Assembly (NCBI GenBank): GCA_003427395.1
Contig: BFEA01000013.1
Span: forward strand, 4,243,198 to 4,284,821
Source of the DNA: Chara braunii
Taxonomy: Eukaryota; Streptophyta; Charophyceae; Charales; Characeae
Reading direction: 5' to 3'
Length of the DNA: 41,624 nt
In this document: positions 28,180 to 38,514 of the stretch, piece by piece
How positions within the stretch are numbered: position 1 is the stretch's first letter
Layout of the letters: every line of letters starts with the position of its first letter
Notes under the pieces: generated by a model
Told to the model about the DNA's origin: nothing
Databases searched by the model: none
What the model saw: only the letters and a program-made list of their open reading frames with translations
Position numbers and translations under genes: made by a program

Positions 28180-29080
28180 TATACCCTCCTGATTCCACCG
28201 GGAATCGGACGAGATCATCTCTTTTAGCCCTTCCCCACTCGTCGTCGGTAGTATCACACGCACCTCCTCCTACCGATCCCAGCCAGCTTACTACTTCGAG
28301 TGCCAAATCTGATGCTCCCATCAGATTCGCCATGCCACAAAGCCCAGTTTCGAGCTTTACCTCACCGATTCCGTTAAGGAACGGCCGAGCTACGCTCTTC
28401 TCTTCCCTGCCATAGCTCCTTTCGTATTATCTCCACACGCTATTTTTTTCTCCACCTCCTCACTCCACACTCCTTCCTCCAAACTAACTTTATCATTTAA
28501 CTCGCAATACCCGAAAAACTTGACTTAGCATGTTCTTTCACTCGATTCGATCAAGAATCAAGTGAAATCTCGATTCTTCACTTTCTACCATCCCTTATTT
28601 TCTAACCCCGCCAATGCCGCCATAACTTCGCGCACACTTTCTTCCTCCTAGCTTCTCTTACACTCCTCCTCGTGCCAATCTGACTTTGCCATTCGGATCG
28701 TGCCGCTTTAAAACCCCCAAAACAAAACCTCCCTCGCCCGATTTCGTCAGGAAACGAGCGAGGTACGCACTTCTTTACTTCCCTCCTCCCTGGTTTCCGC
28801 CATCTTCCGCGCACCGCTTTTCTCACTAATCTTCTTCCGCACTAATCCTTTGGCTATTCTAATTCTTCCAATGGATTCGCCTCCACTCAAAAGAGTCAAA
28901 ACCCCTAGTTCACATCTCTCCTCGCCCGTTCTCATCGAGAAACGGGCGAGTTACGTCTTTTTCCACCCCGCCTCCTTCGTTGCTCCGCCATACCCGACTT
29001 TCTCGATCTTCGAATGCATTCGGCGTTATAAGCCGTCCAAGTTCATTCCTCTCATTACCCTCTCCCCTTTTGCTATGCTA
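28180..29080. repeat. Diverged tandem satellite, five units of about 176-196 bp, each with a hairpin
   Basis: Hairpin apices lie at about 28198, 28375, 28551, 28747 and 28935. Units also share a following TACG-C-CTT-T pyrimidine block and a GATTCGCC/GATCGTGCC-like block. Arms differ between units but pair within each: GATTCC/GGAATC; CCG-TTCC/GGAA-CGG; TTTCACT-GATTC with GAATC-AGTGAAA; CTCGC-CG with CG-GCGAG; CTCGCCCGTT/AACGGGCGAG (10 bp perfect, 28921-28950). Strand asymmetry is strong, with a pyrimidine-rich plus strand. Confidence 0.75.
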
Positions 29081-29172
29081 AATCTCTACCTACGGGCGCT
29101 AACCATACACAGGCGGCAAACGGTACTCACAGACATCCATAATCCGATGAGGAGTGAGCGCTAGCTCTTCAA

Positions 29173-29733
29173 CTAAGTCAATAATTGTAAGAAGTGAAGG
29201 CGCAAAACCTTGCGAAGGTTAAACTCGGCCGACGGCCGAGCTTTTGGCTGCCCAGCTGCAATCCCCACAGCGTGAACCCGGGCCAAACGGCCCCGATGTT
29301 GATCTTGGTGATAGCTGCAGATATCCAGCCTACCCTTATCTGCAGCCAGCCGCCTCCCCTCATTGTCCCTGGCCGCTTCGCCCCGGTACCCCTGGGCATA
29401 AACCCTGTCCACCAGATCCCAACAGTGACGCTGCAGCACCCTGCCTATACGCTTCCTCCACGACTCCGCCCCTTTGGTGGGCAGGAGAGTACAGGCCCGC
29501 TGCAAGCCTACAACGAGAGCCTTAGTAAGATGGGTCCCGGCGAAGATCTTGTTGGTAGCAGCAAATATACAAATGAGAATTTTGAAGATCGAAGTGGAAA
29601 GGGGTTTCCTGAGACCCGCAGCTTGCCGCGGCGCCGCTGCGGTCTCCCAACGGCACCCCGAACCGCTTTCAACCCACTGCGCCCGGGCACGGTTCACCAT
29701 CTCGCGCGGCCAAGTGGGCATGCTCACACTCAA
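29173..29733 (-). CDS. Unassigned 186-codon open frame
   Basis: The frame includes FAATNKIFAGTHLTKALVVG, then LQRACTLLPTKGAESWRKRI and DLVDRVYAQGYRGEAARDNE. The composition looks protein-like (amphipathic, few repeats), but I do not recognise a family. Overlapping frames on the plus strand (29194-29883) are also open because the DNA is GC-rich, so the true coding strand is uncertain. It may be part of an unrecognised transposon protein or chance. Confidence 0.3.
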   Translation of the reverse strand: MSVSMPTWPREMVNRARAQWVESGSGCRWETAAAPRQAAGLRKPLSTSIFKILICIFAATNKIFAGTHLTKALVVGLQRACTLLPTKGAESWRKRIGRVLQRHCWDLVDRVYAQGYRGEAARDNEGRRLAADKGRLDICSYHQDQHRGRLARVHAVGIAAGQPKARPSAEFNLRKVLRLHFLQLLT

Positions 29734-29899
29734 AACCTCTCACAACAGATTGTGGCCGGCGGACGGTACACCCGCAGCGACCCCCGTCACCCTCGAACTG
29801 CGGTCCCACAGGCCCGCTCGGAATGTGGTCCATCGGGCTATCGACGTTCTCCAAGTGGGAAACGAGGGAAGCCACGACCATAGACCCCACGACTCTCAT

Positions 29900-30709
29900 G
29901 TATGTTGAATTCTTCGGTCCGCGCTCCGATGTGGGTAGAATTTTGTCAATGCCCCGATCACGGCGGAGTCTCGATGAGCCTGCTCAAGGTTTTCAACTGC
30001 CGTATCACCCACCGCGCCCCGGCATCGGCCTTAGAACCGATTACCGAGCTAAACCTTGGAAAGCAAATAAAAACAAATACAAATAAATAAGTAACAAAAA
30101 TTAGATTTAACGCCACGCGTTCTGCTGGCCCGCGACGCCATGCACATGCATGCCGCGCATGGTTGCACCTTGCTGCCGATACCCCGCGCGCGCCACTCAC
30201 CCTACCGAGGGCCTAAACTCCCTCTCGTGCGCGCGCCGTTAGACGGGCATGCCTGCACTGTTGTACCTTGCATAAAGCACGGCAAATACCCTTGTAAGGG
30301 TATTTGGTACGACATCACTCAAGAAGTGAGCTACTCGAACTGTCCTTGCCCAGTCTCAGCCCAACTATAAGTAGCGTTGGGCCTGCTGGGCATGCCTCAG
30401 GTACTTGCCTTAAAACGGCCTACCTAGTCTGGGCCCCTACTGGGTATCCAGACCGTGCTGCTGATGCAGCGAGGCGCCAAAACGCGCCTGGCCTGAAAAT
30501 GGCCTCGTCCCTGTGTACCTGGCCCAAGGCGTCACCTTGGGACCTGCAGTCCGAAACGACGTCTGAACGGGCAACTGCTGGTACCTGCGGCCTGTAGGGC
30601 CGCCGTGGGCCTCCAGAGCGCGTGTTGGATGGCACGCGGCCTGGGGCCTACTCCGCAACTGTCAGGCCCCTTAACTGGGGCCCGTGTGCAGGCGCAACAT
30701 GTAACACCC
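29900..30709 (-). repeat. 3' LTR-like sequence of Ty3 copy 2 (left border uncertain)
   Basis: On the minus strand the pol gene is followed by a purine tract and TGTTACATG at 30709, identical to the junction at 1466. Inside are hairpins such as GGCC-TGAAAAT-GGCC (about 30490-30505), shared in core with the copy 1 LTR, and CCTTGTAAGGG-type fold-backs near 30292. No coding signal. Its outer border and its 5' partner LTR were not found. Confidence 0.5.
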
Positions 30710-30724
30710 CCCCCCTCCTTATGA
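30710..30724 (-). other. Polypurine tract of Ty3 copy 2
   Basis: Minus strand: ATAAGGAGGGGGGGGGG next to the LTR start. Same as copy 1 apart from the number of G residues. Confidence 0.75.
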
Positions 30725-32337
30725 AGTGAAGCCGGGTCGATGGCGAAGTTGATGATCTAAAGGTGGAACCTGGACGCAAGCGAGACGTGGAGCCGAAGAT
30801 GCCGGCTTGCCTTGCAACTTGCGTTCGTAGCGTACGAGAACATCCGGAGTTGTTGCTTGCAGGTCCGCGCGGGTCAACCAACGGTCAGCTTTATGAGTAC
30901 AGTACGCANNNNNNNNNNNNNNNNNNNNNNNNNNNNNNNNNNNNNNNNNNNNNNNNNNNNNNNNNNNNNNNNNNNNNNNNNNNNNNNNNNNNNNNNNNNN
31001 NNNNNNNNNNNNNNNNNNNNNNNTTCGTAGCGTACGAGAACATCCGGAGTTGTTGCTTGCAGGTCCGCGCGGGTCAACCAACGGTCAGCTTTATGAGTAC
31101 AGTACGCAAAGTGTACTAAGTACTCTGTCGGCCTGTTGTCGTAGCGTCTCTGGGAGATGATGTCGCCAACCTCTTGAAAACCGTCCATAGAGGGTGGGTC
31201 TTGCGATCGTCGCCCAGGGAAATCATCACGTTCCGTTGGAGTGAAAAGAGCCAACTTTGAGCAATGAAAGACCGGGTAGACGGGCAAGTGGGCAGGCACC
31301 TGAATGACGAATGAAGGTCCTTCGGGTGCATCCCCAGCAGGTGCCACGATCGGCCTGGGCCCCATCCATTTTGGGAGGAGCTTGCAAGAGATATCTTGTT
31401 CGAGGCTGAATTCCGCGGCGGAGACCCATACGAGGTCGCCGACGCGGAATGGAGAAGGAAGACGCTGGCGATTGGCATGTTGGCTCATGAGTTGCTGTGT
31501 CTTGGCCATCTGGCCGCGTGCCTTGACAAGTAGCTCTTGCATCCGACGCAAGAAAAGAAGATGGTCGTCGCTCTCGGCCGCCCGTGGGATGATTGTGTCC
31601 AACGGAGAGGTGACCGGTGAGTCGTGCTCGAACTCAAAGGGTGACATCCCGATAGCAGGATGAATGGACGAGTTGTGTACCAACTCGACATCCGGCAGCC
31701 GCTCAAACCAATCCTTTTGGTCGGGGCAGATGAGAGTGCGAAGGAGAACTTGTGCGGTCTGATGCACTCTCTCCGTTTGGCCATCGGTTTGGGGGTGGCG
31801 GGCCGAACTCGGCTTGAGAGATGAGCCCCATCGTTTGATGAGCGCCAACCAAAAATCGGACATGAACCGAATGTCGCGGTCACAGACAATTTCCTTGGGG
31901 TAACCCTTAGTTCTATTCCAACCGGCGTAAAGAACCTCGGCCAACTCTGGTGCCTTGGCATGATAGCGGCAAGGCAAAAACATGGCGAACTTGGTGAGTC
32001 GGTCGACCACCGTGAGAATCCCATCCACACCGGTCTTGTGCTTGGGGAACGGCCTGGTGATGTCCATGGCAATCGCTTCCCTTCGGCGCAAGGGGACCGG
32101 TAATGGTCGCAACTCGCCATACAGATGATGATTGTGGGATTTGCAGCGCCGACAAACCTCGCATGACTCGCAATAGCATGTGATGTCGCCAAGAAGGTCG
32201 GGCCACCAAAATTGCTTGCGAAGTCGGTCAATCGGATAAAGTCGGCCAATCATCCGATTGACCCCAAAGTTTCCAGTGGCGGGAGCATCGTGGAACTCGC
32301 CAAGAAGCCTCGTACGCAAGTGGGGATCACTTGGCAT
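30725..32337 (-). pseudogene. Ty3 copy 2: integrase with C-terminal chromodomain-like tail
   Basis: This is the longest continuous piece of the family. It opens with a zinc-finger domain, where LGEFHDAPATGNFG stands in for the usual H...H (second His is Asn) and CESCEVCRRCK carries the Cys pair. The catalytic core has AMDITRPFPKHKTG, then KEIVCDRDIRFMSDFW, and HPQTDGQTERVHQT, giving the D, D and E positions. A post-core module (KLLPKWMGPRPIVAPAGDAP) and a chromodomain-like end (YLVHFAYCTHKADRWLTRAD) follow. The frame is open to the gap and ends near 30725 if the 85-bp duplication is collapsed. It joins the RT/RNase H frame with a shift at about 32250-32337. Intact protein would insert element cDNA into chromatin. 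Confidence 0.92.
30824..31108. other. Assembly gap (115 N) bracketed by an identical 85-bp duplication
   Basis: 30824-30908 and 31024-31108 are identical over 85 bp, both starting TTCGTAGCGTACGAGAACAT and ending TACAGTACGCA. They are exactly 200 bp apart, with 115 N between. The duplicated piece encodes the integrase C-terminal tail. Each side reads on sensibly if only one copy exists, so this looks like unmerged overlapping contigs rather than biology. Confidence 0.9.
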
Positions 32338-33188
32338 GCAAAGAAGTCCTTCCCCTGTGTTTGGATAAGCAAGTATCTCTCTTGGATCCGGTAGTGTGAT
32401 GGGGCCGAATTAGGAGAGGAGCAATTCGCGTAATTGTCGCGAAACTCGGGGTCGGCTCGGTAGCCGCGGATGAAGCTGTCCCGCAGGTCGTCATCGATCT
32501 CGAAGGTCGAATAGACTGCGGTGCAATGATGCGGACGTCGTGAAAGGGCGTCCGCAAAACGATTTGACATCCCCAGGATGTGATCGGGAAAGAAGTCAAA
32601 CTGGTTGATGAAAGTCATCCAACGAGCGATGGTGCTGTTGACCGTGTCTTGGGTCTTGTAGAAGACCAACAGATTGTTGTCCGTCACCCATCGAAATTGA
32701 CTTCGACCAAGGAGAAAGTGTCGCCACCGCTTGAGCGCGTGGACGAAGGCTAGGAGCTCCTCCTTTCGTGCATTGTCGATTGAGTGCACGTCGGGCACCT
32801 TCTTGTTGAAATACTCGACCGGGTGCCAATCCACGCCATCGTGTTTCTCGAGGACGGCACCAATGCCATAGCCCGACGCATCGTTAGTGACGTGCGTCGG
32901 CAATAGCGGGTCGTAGATGCGCAAGACCTCCGGGAAGAGTAACACGGCCTTGAGGGCCATAAATGAACCCCGCGCATCCTCACCGAAGCCGAACGGTCGA
33001 TCCTCGTATTGAACCTTGGTCAAGTGGGCCGTGATCTTCGAGTATCCCTTTATAAGACGTTGGTAGTAGACGGCAAGGCCAAGAAACAAACGGACATCCG
33101 TGACGTTCCGTGGCTCCGTGCACTCTTGGATGGCTTGAATCTTATCCGACAATGGACTGATGCCCTCTGGTGTGACAAAATGGCCCAA
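32250..33188 (-). pseudogene. Ty3 copy 2: RT thumb/connection and RNase H
   Basis: The frame includes VRLFLGLAVYYQRLIKGYSK (RT connection), HVTNDASGYGIGAVLEKHDG (RNase H first acidic motif; the usual TDAS is NDAS), ARKEELLAFVHALKRWRHFL (Glu helix), WVTDNNLLVFYK (third Asp) and ILGMSNRFADALSRRP (end of RNase H). All steps are in normal order between the RT palm to the right and integrase to the left. A shift separates it from the palm near 33190-33250. Confidence 0.9.
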
Positions 33189-33248
33189 GTATTCCAGCTC
33201 TTGCCGGACAAATTCGCACTTGTCGTGGTTGGCTTTGTACTTGGTACG

Positions 33249-34743
33249 TCAGAGCGTCTCCAACACTCGTCGAAGGTGCTCAAGATGATACTCCAAGGTC
33301 CAGCTATTGACGAGAATGTCGTCCAAGTAGACCAGCACGAACCAGTCCAACATCACACGAAACTTGTTGGTCATCGCCGCTTGAAAGGTCGTCGGGGCAC
33401 TGGTGAGGCCAAAAGGCATGACCACCCACTCAAAATGTTCGTACCACGTGTTGAGCGTGAATATAGCGATCATTCGGACGTATCGAAATTTGATGATAGC
33501 CCAACTTCAAGTCAAACTTGGAAAAGTACTTCGCCCCACCCCATTGCTCAAGAAGATCGTCAATATGAGGAATAGGCCTCGCATTTTTGACGGTTTGCAC
33601 GTTGAGCTTGCGGTAATCGATGCACAATCGTAGATCCTTGTTCTTCTTTCGTACGAAGAGAAGTGGCCCTCCATATGGGAAGCTACTAGGGCGGATCCAG
33701 CCCTTGTCCAACAAGTCGTCAAGTTGTGCGCAGAGGACCGCGAGCTCCTCCTCGTTCATGCGATACATGCAACCTTTCGACGGAACGACAACGACCTCAA
33801 GAATGATCTCGTGAGTGATCGACCGGTTCTGCACCACACCGGTAGGTGACTCGAAGATGTTGGCGAACTCGTCAAGCAACCGCACCACACGGGGGTCCGA
33901 AGACAAGTCCGTGGGTGAAGAATCGGCTACCGCGACGGTTTGTAGGAAACATAGGCCTATCTCGCCGGGCTGCTTGTAAGCACAAGTAGCCCGGAACGAC
34001 TTGGCCGTCACCACTTGGCACCGGACCAAAGGGTGCGGAAGAGGAATGGTACACGACACTTTGGCGTCGAAGGCGTCGCGGATGGTAAGAGTCCGCCGGT
34101 GAAAGTTGACCGTGTGATCCGCACTTGCAAGCCAAGACATTCCGAAAATGATATCGAAGTCCATGTCCAAAATGTCGAACTTCACCGGTTCGCATGCATG
34201 AGGTGCGAAATATACCGAGACGGCCTCGATGTAGCGGTCAATAACTTGTTGCGTCTTTCCGTCCGCCAACTTGATCGTAGTCAGGTTTGCCTTCCTCCGA
34301 ACTTGTGCGCCAAGGCCAACCCTTCGCATAAAGGCTTGGCTCATGAAATTGCGAGTCGCGCCACTATCCAACAAAGCGTTGCAGGACGCTTGCCCAACTT
34401 GGATGCGGACATATAGGAGCGGTGCGTTGTTGTCATCGTACCGCTGCGTGCGAAATTCGTGGGTCACCTTGGTAACATATGCAAGGATGTCCCCCACCGC
34501 AGCTTCGTCATCCGTTGACGAAGATAGTGGTGCATAGAAGGATAAGTACGTGTGAAGATGAGCGCATAGTGTTGCGCATTGCGGTCCCAACAAGCGGCCC
34601 GTCGTCGTGAGAGGAAGCCATGCGAAATCCTCGGACGTGAGCGGGTCCAACACCTCTATGTTGAACTCGCTCACCAAATCCCGTGAAGAACCACTTGAAG
34701 ACGATAAATCGCCTCTGCCGGATGGAGAAGATACCGCACACAC
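33249..34743 (-). pseudogene. Ty3 copy 2: aspartic protease and reverse transcriptase palm
   Basis: A 437-codon frame (34743-33430) carries protease (CNALLDSGATRNFMSQAFMR, about 34370; IIFGMSWLAS, about 34140). A linker ending EVVVVPSKGCMYRMNEEEL follows, then the RT fingers/palm with LLDKGWIRPSSFPYGGPLLF, LRLCIDYRKLNVQTVKN, YFSKFDLKLGYHQI (motif A). A frameshift at about 33430-33473 moves the reading to MPFGLTSAPTTFQAAMTNKF and VLVYLDDILVNS (YLDD intact, about 33325). The codon for the Arg in DYR is CGC (33610-33612). This copy is the reference for judging damage in copies 1, 3 and 4. Confidence 0.93.
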
Positions 34744-34849
34744 GTCTTGTCCTTGAGCATGGGTATCCAGCGTAGGAACGAGCCGGGCAGCATAGTCCTC
34801 AAAATAATATAAGATGGGAGGACTATCGACTTTCGATGTCCCTCGGAAC

Positions 34850-36438
34850 GAAGGGCGGTCGCACGCGTAGCAACCGGTTCCGGAAGCGTCGAGAGTGTCG
34901 TCGACTCACTCCAGGATGTGCTTACTTTCCCAATTATTTGCCCCTAGCTTTCAAAGGACAGCCCATTGTTTCGTGGAGATCACTATTGTACCACAAATAG
35001 TACCGGAATCTCGTGCGTATGTTGTATACGCTCTCCGAGAGACCATGGTGGGTCCATGGGTCTTGAGCTGCTGCACCGGGCCCGGGGTTTGACGTGGTGT
35101 TGGTCTTCGATCTGCCGCGTCCGCGGCCTTTGCTGGGGCGGCCACCATCCCGGGCGGCTGCGAGTCTGTCCCCCTCATTGGCAGACGCGACCTCGCTTGA
35201 AAGGTCGGCTGGCGTTGCCGTCGCGACCACGACCACTTACGACCGATGCTGTTCTCTGCTCGGGCCTGCCGCAGGTAAACGGTTGAGGTTCTTGGCCGCA
35301 GTGTTCGTGACGATGATCTGCGCAGTCTTATCGAAGAGCTCCGCAGTTGTAGTGAGTGTGTCTGCGATTTGAGTCAATGCGTTGGATAATGCCGGACACG
35401 ACCTCGAAATGTAGTGTTTGACGACCATAAAGCCCATCAGTACGTCTGGCGTTGACGCCAAGCGTTGGAACTCGGCAATCCCATCGCTGCTCGGCAAGGT
35501 GTTCTGGTGGAACATTAGCAACTTGTCCATTCTTTGAGTTTTGGCGTCTCTATTTGGAACTGCTTATGCCATGCCGCCTTCATATCAGCCCAGCTGATCT
35601 TGGTATGTAGCTCGGAAGTCACCACTCCATGCGTGGACAAGAGATTGTCCAACCAAGCTTGGCATGCCCCCCCCGACTGGGAGTACAAGTACGCGTGTTT
35701 CTTGTCGTCGCTGGTGTGGTGGAGCTCTAACTTGAGCTCGAACTGGCAGAACCATGGAATTGGGCCCGTCTTTATAGAGTCGCAGAAGTCCATCGAGCTT
35801 CGGAATAGTCTCCCGTGGAGACGTGCTTGGGCGAACAGAGGCAGCGCAGATCCGCTGCTCAAGTTGTTGAGTGGCCGCTTGGTGTGCCCGTGCGCCGTTC
35901 GTGAGCGTTCCGACGTTGATCTTCAAGGCGTCAAGGCGATCAGCGGTGTTGGAGGAGCTGGCGACGGGGGGGGCGACGGGTCGTTGCTCCAACTGCTTGA
36001 GGCGAGTGTTGACTTGCTTGACCTCGTTGTCGAGGGAATGGATGTCCTCCTGTATTGCAGTGCACGTTGCCAGGAGGTCCGTGAGGTGGGAAAGCAACAA
36101 CGAGATCTTGAGTCGCTGTCGCTGAGTTCGCCACCTTCAGCCTCGGTCCGCCATTTTGTTGCCATAGTGAGTAAGGATCTCTCCTCTCCGAATACCTTTT
36201 CGCGTCGCATGTTGCGTTCTTCATGGACAGCCTTTGCTGCTGCCTCGTCGTGCTGGCGCTGTTGTTCCACCACCAACAGACATGCTTTCTCTGCATCCTC
36301 TGCCTTCTTCTCTGCGGCTTCTACGACATCCGACCGTTGCTTAGCTTCACTGATCAAAACCAACATCCGAGCCTGATAGGCCTCGGGCGTTTTCCCTAGC
36401 TTCAGGTCCATGACGACTGTGTGAGAGCGCGTGAGCAT
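34850..36438 (-). pseudogene. Ty3 copy 2: gag, frameshifted
   Basis: Pieces in several frames, in order on the minus strand. An N-terminal part (start 36438, MLTRSHTVVMDLKLGKTPEA) has a Glu/Lys-rich helical stretch. A coiled-coil segment follows (SLDNEVKQVNTRLKQLEQRP, about 36030). The capsid-like core reads ELKLELHHTSDDKKHAYLYS, then CQAWLDNLLSTHGVV (about 35730-35620), the usual Ty3 gag fold signature. A C-terminal part is MDKLLMFHQNTLPSSDGIAE (35530). A degenerate zinc-knuckle start (CYACD, about 34875) precedes the protease. Several frameshifts prevent expression. Confidence 0.82.
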
Positions 36439-36449
36439 AGACCAGGCGG

Positions 36450-36590
36450 GGGAACTGCTGATGTGGCACTCTCTGCTGTTGATGTGGCGATGTTCGGCTG
36501 CTGACGTGGCACGACTGTGGGCTGACGTGTCGCTAACGTGTCATTGCTGACGTAGCCCACTGACTTGGCCTGCTGACGTGGCAACTCACC
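36450..36590 (+). promoter_or_regulatory. Cluster of TGACGTGGC-like (ACGT-core) repeats
   Basis: Eight variants of GCTGACGTGGC occur in about 130 bp: at about 36459, 36479, 36501, 36520, 36532, 36547, 36562 and 36573. TGACGTGG is the classical plant bZIP binding site (hybrid of C- and G-box). The cluster lies just upstream of the gag start of Ty3 copy 2, where an element promoter would be. The same word in reverse orientation recurs at 37390-37953. Binding is inferred from sequence only. Confidence 0.5.
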
Positions 36591-37087
36591 AATGCCGCAG
36601 TAAGGAGTACCCGGAGACAAATGAGAAGGGAAGAAAAGAGGGTGCACCGACATAGGTGGGGGTGGGTAGGATTGATCGCCTAAATAAGGAGCTACTAATT
36701 GAACTTTGCAAATTTTTTTACTTTTTTTTCGAGAAATTAATAATTAGTAAAAAACTTGACTTTGCAAGTTCGGTAGGTCCCCCAATCCCCTCAAATTCGA
36801 AAATAATTAACAATAATAAAAAAAATCGAATTTTCATACTGCAAATGATGAATAATAAGTAACGGAACTGCGAAAATTTTCTGCAAGTTCCGAGAATTCC
36901 AAGAAAAAAAATAAAATTGGAATTTATTAAATGAGAGTATGCGCAAAACATATAAACTGCAACGATGTAGTAAACCTTGACTGGAAGATACTCATCAGAC
37001 GTCGAAATACAAGTAGACTCAGATCTGCACAATGTCTCCAGTTATCGTGAAAGTGATATCTGATACAACATCTCGTTACCAATAGAC
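36591..37087. other. AT-rich spacer, nothing identified
   Basis: A/T-rich with several poly(A) and poly(T) runs (36713-36730, 36815-36825, 36901-36912). Open frames here are low-complexity artefacts. Confidence 0.55.
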
Positions 37088-37810
37088 GAAGAGAGTGGAG
37101 GGGTAACAGACAAAGGAGAGGGCGGAAGAGATAATCAGTGACCACACAAGAGTAGCCGAATCATTTCCCACTCCTTCTTCGGGCTTCCCCTCGTCTCCAC
37201 GTCATCAATCAAAATACAGTAACAAGTCTGATAAGTCCTGATCACATAAAGTTCCACGTGCCACTGTCATCTCATGGAGACAATGAAGACAAACAGCAGT
37301 GCACGATATCGACGTCAACCTCAGGTGATTACCACTTCCCAATCATCCACAGATCCCGATCTCCCTCCTTGTCGCAACCAGTCACTTCATGTAGACAGCG
37401 TGGCCAGCGCCACGTCAACAACAAAGACAGGTGGCATACGCCACATCAACAACGAAGAGAGTGGAGGGGGGGGGGGGAAGAGATAATCAGTGGCCACACA
37501 AGAGCAGCCGAATCATTTCCCACTCCTTCGGGCTTCCCCTCGTCTCCACTTCATCAATCAAAATACAGTAACAAGTCTGACAAGTCCTGATCACATAAAG
37601 TGCCACGTGGCACTGTCATCTCATGGAGACAATGAAGACAAACAACAGTGCACAGTATCGACGTCAACCTCAGGTGAGTACCACTTCCCAATCATCCACA
37701 GATCCCGATCTCCCTCCTTGTTGCAACCAGTCACTTCATGTAGACAACGTGGCCAGCGCCACGTCAACAGCAAAGACAGGTGGCATACGCTACATCAACA
37801 ATGAAGACAG
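37088..37810. repeat. Tandem duplication with a unit of about 360 bp
   Basis: The segment starting GAAGAGAGTGGAGGGG at 37088 repeats from 37454 with small indels and few substitutions, including TCAATCAAAATACAGTAACA and CCACTTCCCAATCATCCACA. The second unit contains the perfect 16-bp palindrome AGTGCCACGTGGCACT (37599-37614, a G-box core). The first unit has a degenerate version near 37249. Confidence 0.92.
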
Positions 37811-37953
37811 ATGGCCTGCGCCACATCAGCAATGTAGACAGGTGGCATGCGCCACATCAGCAATGAAGATAGATGGCCTGCGCCACATCAGCAATGTAGA
37901 CAGGTGGCCTGCGCCACGTCAGCAACGAAGACAAGTGGCACGCACCACGTCAG
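37799..37953. repeat. 31-bp tandem repeat, five units
   Basis: Units start at 37799, 37830, 37861, 37892 and 37923, each exactly 31 bp, of the form CAATGNAGACAGGTGGC...GCCACATCAG. Related but irregular units precede from about 37390. Every unit has a short fold-back (GTGGC/GCCAC) and a GCCAC(A/G)TCAGC word, the complement of the TGACGTGGC motif at 36450-36590. Confidence 0.93.
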
Positions 37954-38029
37954 CAGAGGCTGGCGCTCAGCAGAGGAGGCGCCAGCATGCTGCCATAATC
38001 CCACGTCGTCGTCCACAGTACCAGCGCAC

Positions 38030-38106
38030 AACCAGCGTCAAGCCAGCGTCCAGCCAACGTCGAGCCAACGTCAAGCCAACGACCAGCTAGAGTCAAGCCA
38101 ACGTGG
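38030..38106. repeat. 11-bp minisatellite, about seven units
   Basis: AGCCAACGTCA-type units start at 38041, 38052, 38063, 38074, 38085 and 38096, with a diverged one before. The period is exactly 11 bp. Confidence 0.92.
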
Positions 38107-38514
38107 AAGCAGCATAGCAAGACTGAATGTTGACCTCCTGGAGACCAAGCCTTATGTAGTGTTTGACGAGGCAGTCTGGCCTCAGGTCTCCTTCCCACAG
38201 TCGTACAAATTGACTCACAGTCGAGGGCCTGGATTGTATACAGTTGCAGACTACCCTTTGGTTTTGGTGTTGTCTGGGTACCTGCATACAAACAAGTGTG
38301 TGTGTCTGACCAGCGGCCTGGGCTGGGTCCACTTTGACTTTGACTTTTGGGCGTCAAGACCCGCTCAGTGCCTGAATTTACTTAGGGTTTTTTCTCCCCT
38401 GTGGCCTGGGTCTGAGTGGTGGCCTAGCGAGGCCCTTAGATATTCTACAAGACATACATCATGGGTTATTGCATTCCTGCCAGCCCAAATTTCGAGTTCC
38501 ATCGCATAAACACC
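38107..38514. other. Spacer left of Ty3 copy 4, possible LTR, not confirmed
   Basis: No gene. It would hold the 3' LTR of copy 4, but there is no clear polypurine tract after the chromodomain stop at 38515, and no second copy to compare. Confidence 0.4.

Noticed and set aside
36600-38110. 5' LTR of Ty3 copy 2
   Set aside because: The 3' LTR edge word CATGTAACA and neighbouring LTR sequence do not recur here.
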